DNA of 14,662 nt from Actinotignum schaalii (GTDB lineage: Bacteria > Actinomycetota > Actinomycetes > Actinomycetales > Actinomycetaceae): the NCBI GenBank assembly GCA_946222725.1, contig CAMIHT010000014.1, positions 1 to 14,662 of the forward strand, in the 5' to 3' direction. The translations under genes were made by a program, and so were the position numbers. Position 1 is the first letter of the stretch, and each line of letters starts with the position of its first letter. The notes under the pieces are model-generated. The model was not told where the DNA came from. It saw nothing but the letters and a program-made list of their open reading frames with translations, and made no database searches. Positions 14,282-14,662 of the stretch are shown here, one piece after another.

Positions 14282-14323
14282 CTACACCCCGGCGCAGCCG
14301 TTCTCGGGTGCGCCGGGGTGTAG
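14282..14323 (-). terminator. Rho-independent terminator of the C-terminally anchored protein gene
   Basis: CTACACCCCGGCGC (14282-14295) and GCGCCGGGGTGTAG (14310-14323) are perfect 14-base arms. The stem continues inward with one mismatch and closes on a TTCT loop. Reading on the minus strand, the hairpin is followed by TCTGTTTTTGG, a proper U-tract, so it terminates transcription of the gene ending at 14361. Confidence 0.88.
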
Positions 14324-14360
14324 GGGCGTGCCTTAGTGGCCCGGTCCGTTCATAGGTGCG

Positions 14361-14662
14361 TTACTTGCGCCGGTGGCGTTCCAGGGCGACGCCGCCGCCT
14401 AGGCACAGGGCACACAAAGTGATCACGCCCATGATCTTCGCCAGGGTGCTCAGCTTAATGCTCCGATCCCAGCCGCTTACTGAAGCATCCGCATTTGCAC
14501 CCGCAGCCGCCTGGTTACCCTGGCCTGCTGCGCCGTTGGGCATACCAACGAAGGCGGAGCCGGAGGGCGTGCCAGCACCGGGCGTGGCACTCGCCGACGG
14601 AGTGGCGGAGGGGGCAGCCGCTTTCCCGGCCGCCGGCCCGCCCCCCTTCGCGGCTACGGGGG
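14361..14662 (-). CDS. C-terminal end of a secreted protein with Ala/Pro/Gly linker and membrane anchor, partial
   Basis: The frame is open from the right window edge to TAA at 14361, giving the last 100 residues of a larger protein. The first ~65 visible residues are low-complexity Ala, Gly, Pro, Ser and Thr, typical of a wall-spanning linker. A hydrophobic helix (LAKIMGVITLCALCLGGGVAL) follows, then the basic tail ERHRRK. This is the usual C-terminal anchor of actinobacterial surface proteins. No LPXTG sortase motif is visible in the 100 residues; the sequence before the helix is WDRSIKLST. The anchor could therefore be simple membrane retention, or the protein could be a secreted enzyme or pilin-like protein whose main domain lies outside the window. 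The strong terminator after the stop supports this strand as the coding one. Confidence 0.75.
   Translation of the reverse strand, partial: PVAAKGGGPAAGKAAAPSATPSASATPGAGTPSGSAFVGMPNGAAGQGNQAAAGANADASVSGWDRSIKLSTLAKIMGVITLCALCLGGGVALERHRRK

Noticed and set aside
13350..14336. Plus-strand open frame of 328 codons
   Set aside because: It is antisense to the carboxymuconolactone decarboxylase-cupin gene, has no ribosome site and crosses a strong terminator.

Overview
The window is GC-rich DNA (well above 60% G+C in most genes) with compact intergenic gaps, AGGAG-type ribosome sites and a purely chromosomal gene mix. Together with the gene families (a DUF6636-like secreted protein, a pullulanase-type debranching enzyme without a signal peptide, an L-lactate dehydrogenase), it suggests a fermentative host-associated actinobacterium, perhaps near Actinomycetaceae. 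That placement is inference and no species can be named. There are no rRNA, tRNA, CRISPR, IS or phage genes. No gap between genes exceeds 200 bases.

Layout. 1-723 (-): membrane-anchored, cysteine-rich secreted protein, cut by the window edge. 848-1363 (-): MutT-like NUDIX hydrolase. 1488-4217 (+): cytoplasmic pullulanase/limit-dextrinase-type alpha-1,6-glucosidase, divergent from the NUDIX gene. 7059-4300 (-): a run of three genes, AcuI/YhdH-type quinone oxidoreductase-like reductase, L-lactate dehydrogenase and 3-methyladenine DNA glycosylase. 7224-10166 (+): M20 amidohydrolase followed by a 14-helix DHA2-type MFS exporter with an unusual cytoplasmic tail. A long 12-bp-arm hairpin at 10225-10264 separates these from the next block. 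13222-10308 (-): a tightly coupled four-gene operon encoding a small secreted protein, an ABC ATPase, a 7-TM protein with a C-terminal extracytoplasmic domain and a 6-TM protein. 13416-14228 (-): carboxymuconolactone decarboxylase-cupin fusion. 14361-14662 (-): C-terminal end of a secreted protein with an Ala/Pro/Gly-rich linker and a C-terminal membrane anchor, followed by a strong U-tracted terminator.

How they work together. The pullulanase opens alpha-1,6 branch points of imported or stored alpha-glucans. Lactate dehydrogenase, which retains the residues that bind fructose-1,6-bisphosphate in allosteric bacterial enzymes, closes the fermentation redox balance. The NUDIX hydrolase and the alkyl-base glycosylase are nucleotide-pool and DNA repair functions with no visible tie to their neighbours. 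The amidohydrolase-exporter pair may hydrolyse N-acyl amino acids or peptides and export a product or toxic compound.

The most interesting part is the operon at 10308-13222. Its first gene encodes a signal-peptide-bearing 110-residue protein with two cysteines and no family I can name. It is followed at spacings of 5, -4 and 4 bases by a complete but unusual ABC transporter. Local base composition is clearly lower in G+C than the flanks, and the promoter region carries a perfect GTGAAC-N5-GTTCAC palindrome. The arrangement resembles bacteriocin/immunity or secreted-peptide/sensor transporter operons, but the sequence alone does not prove either.
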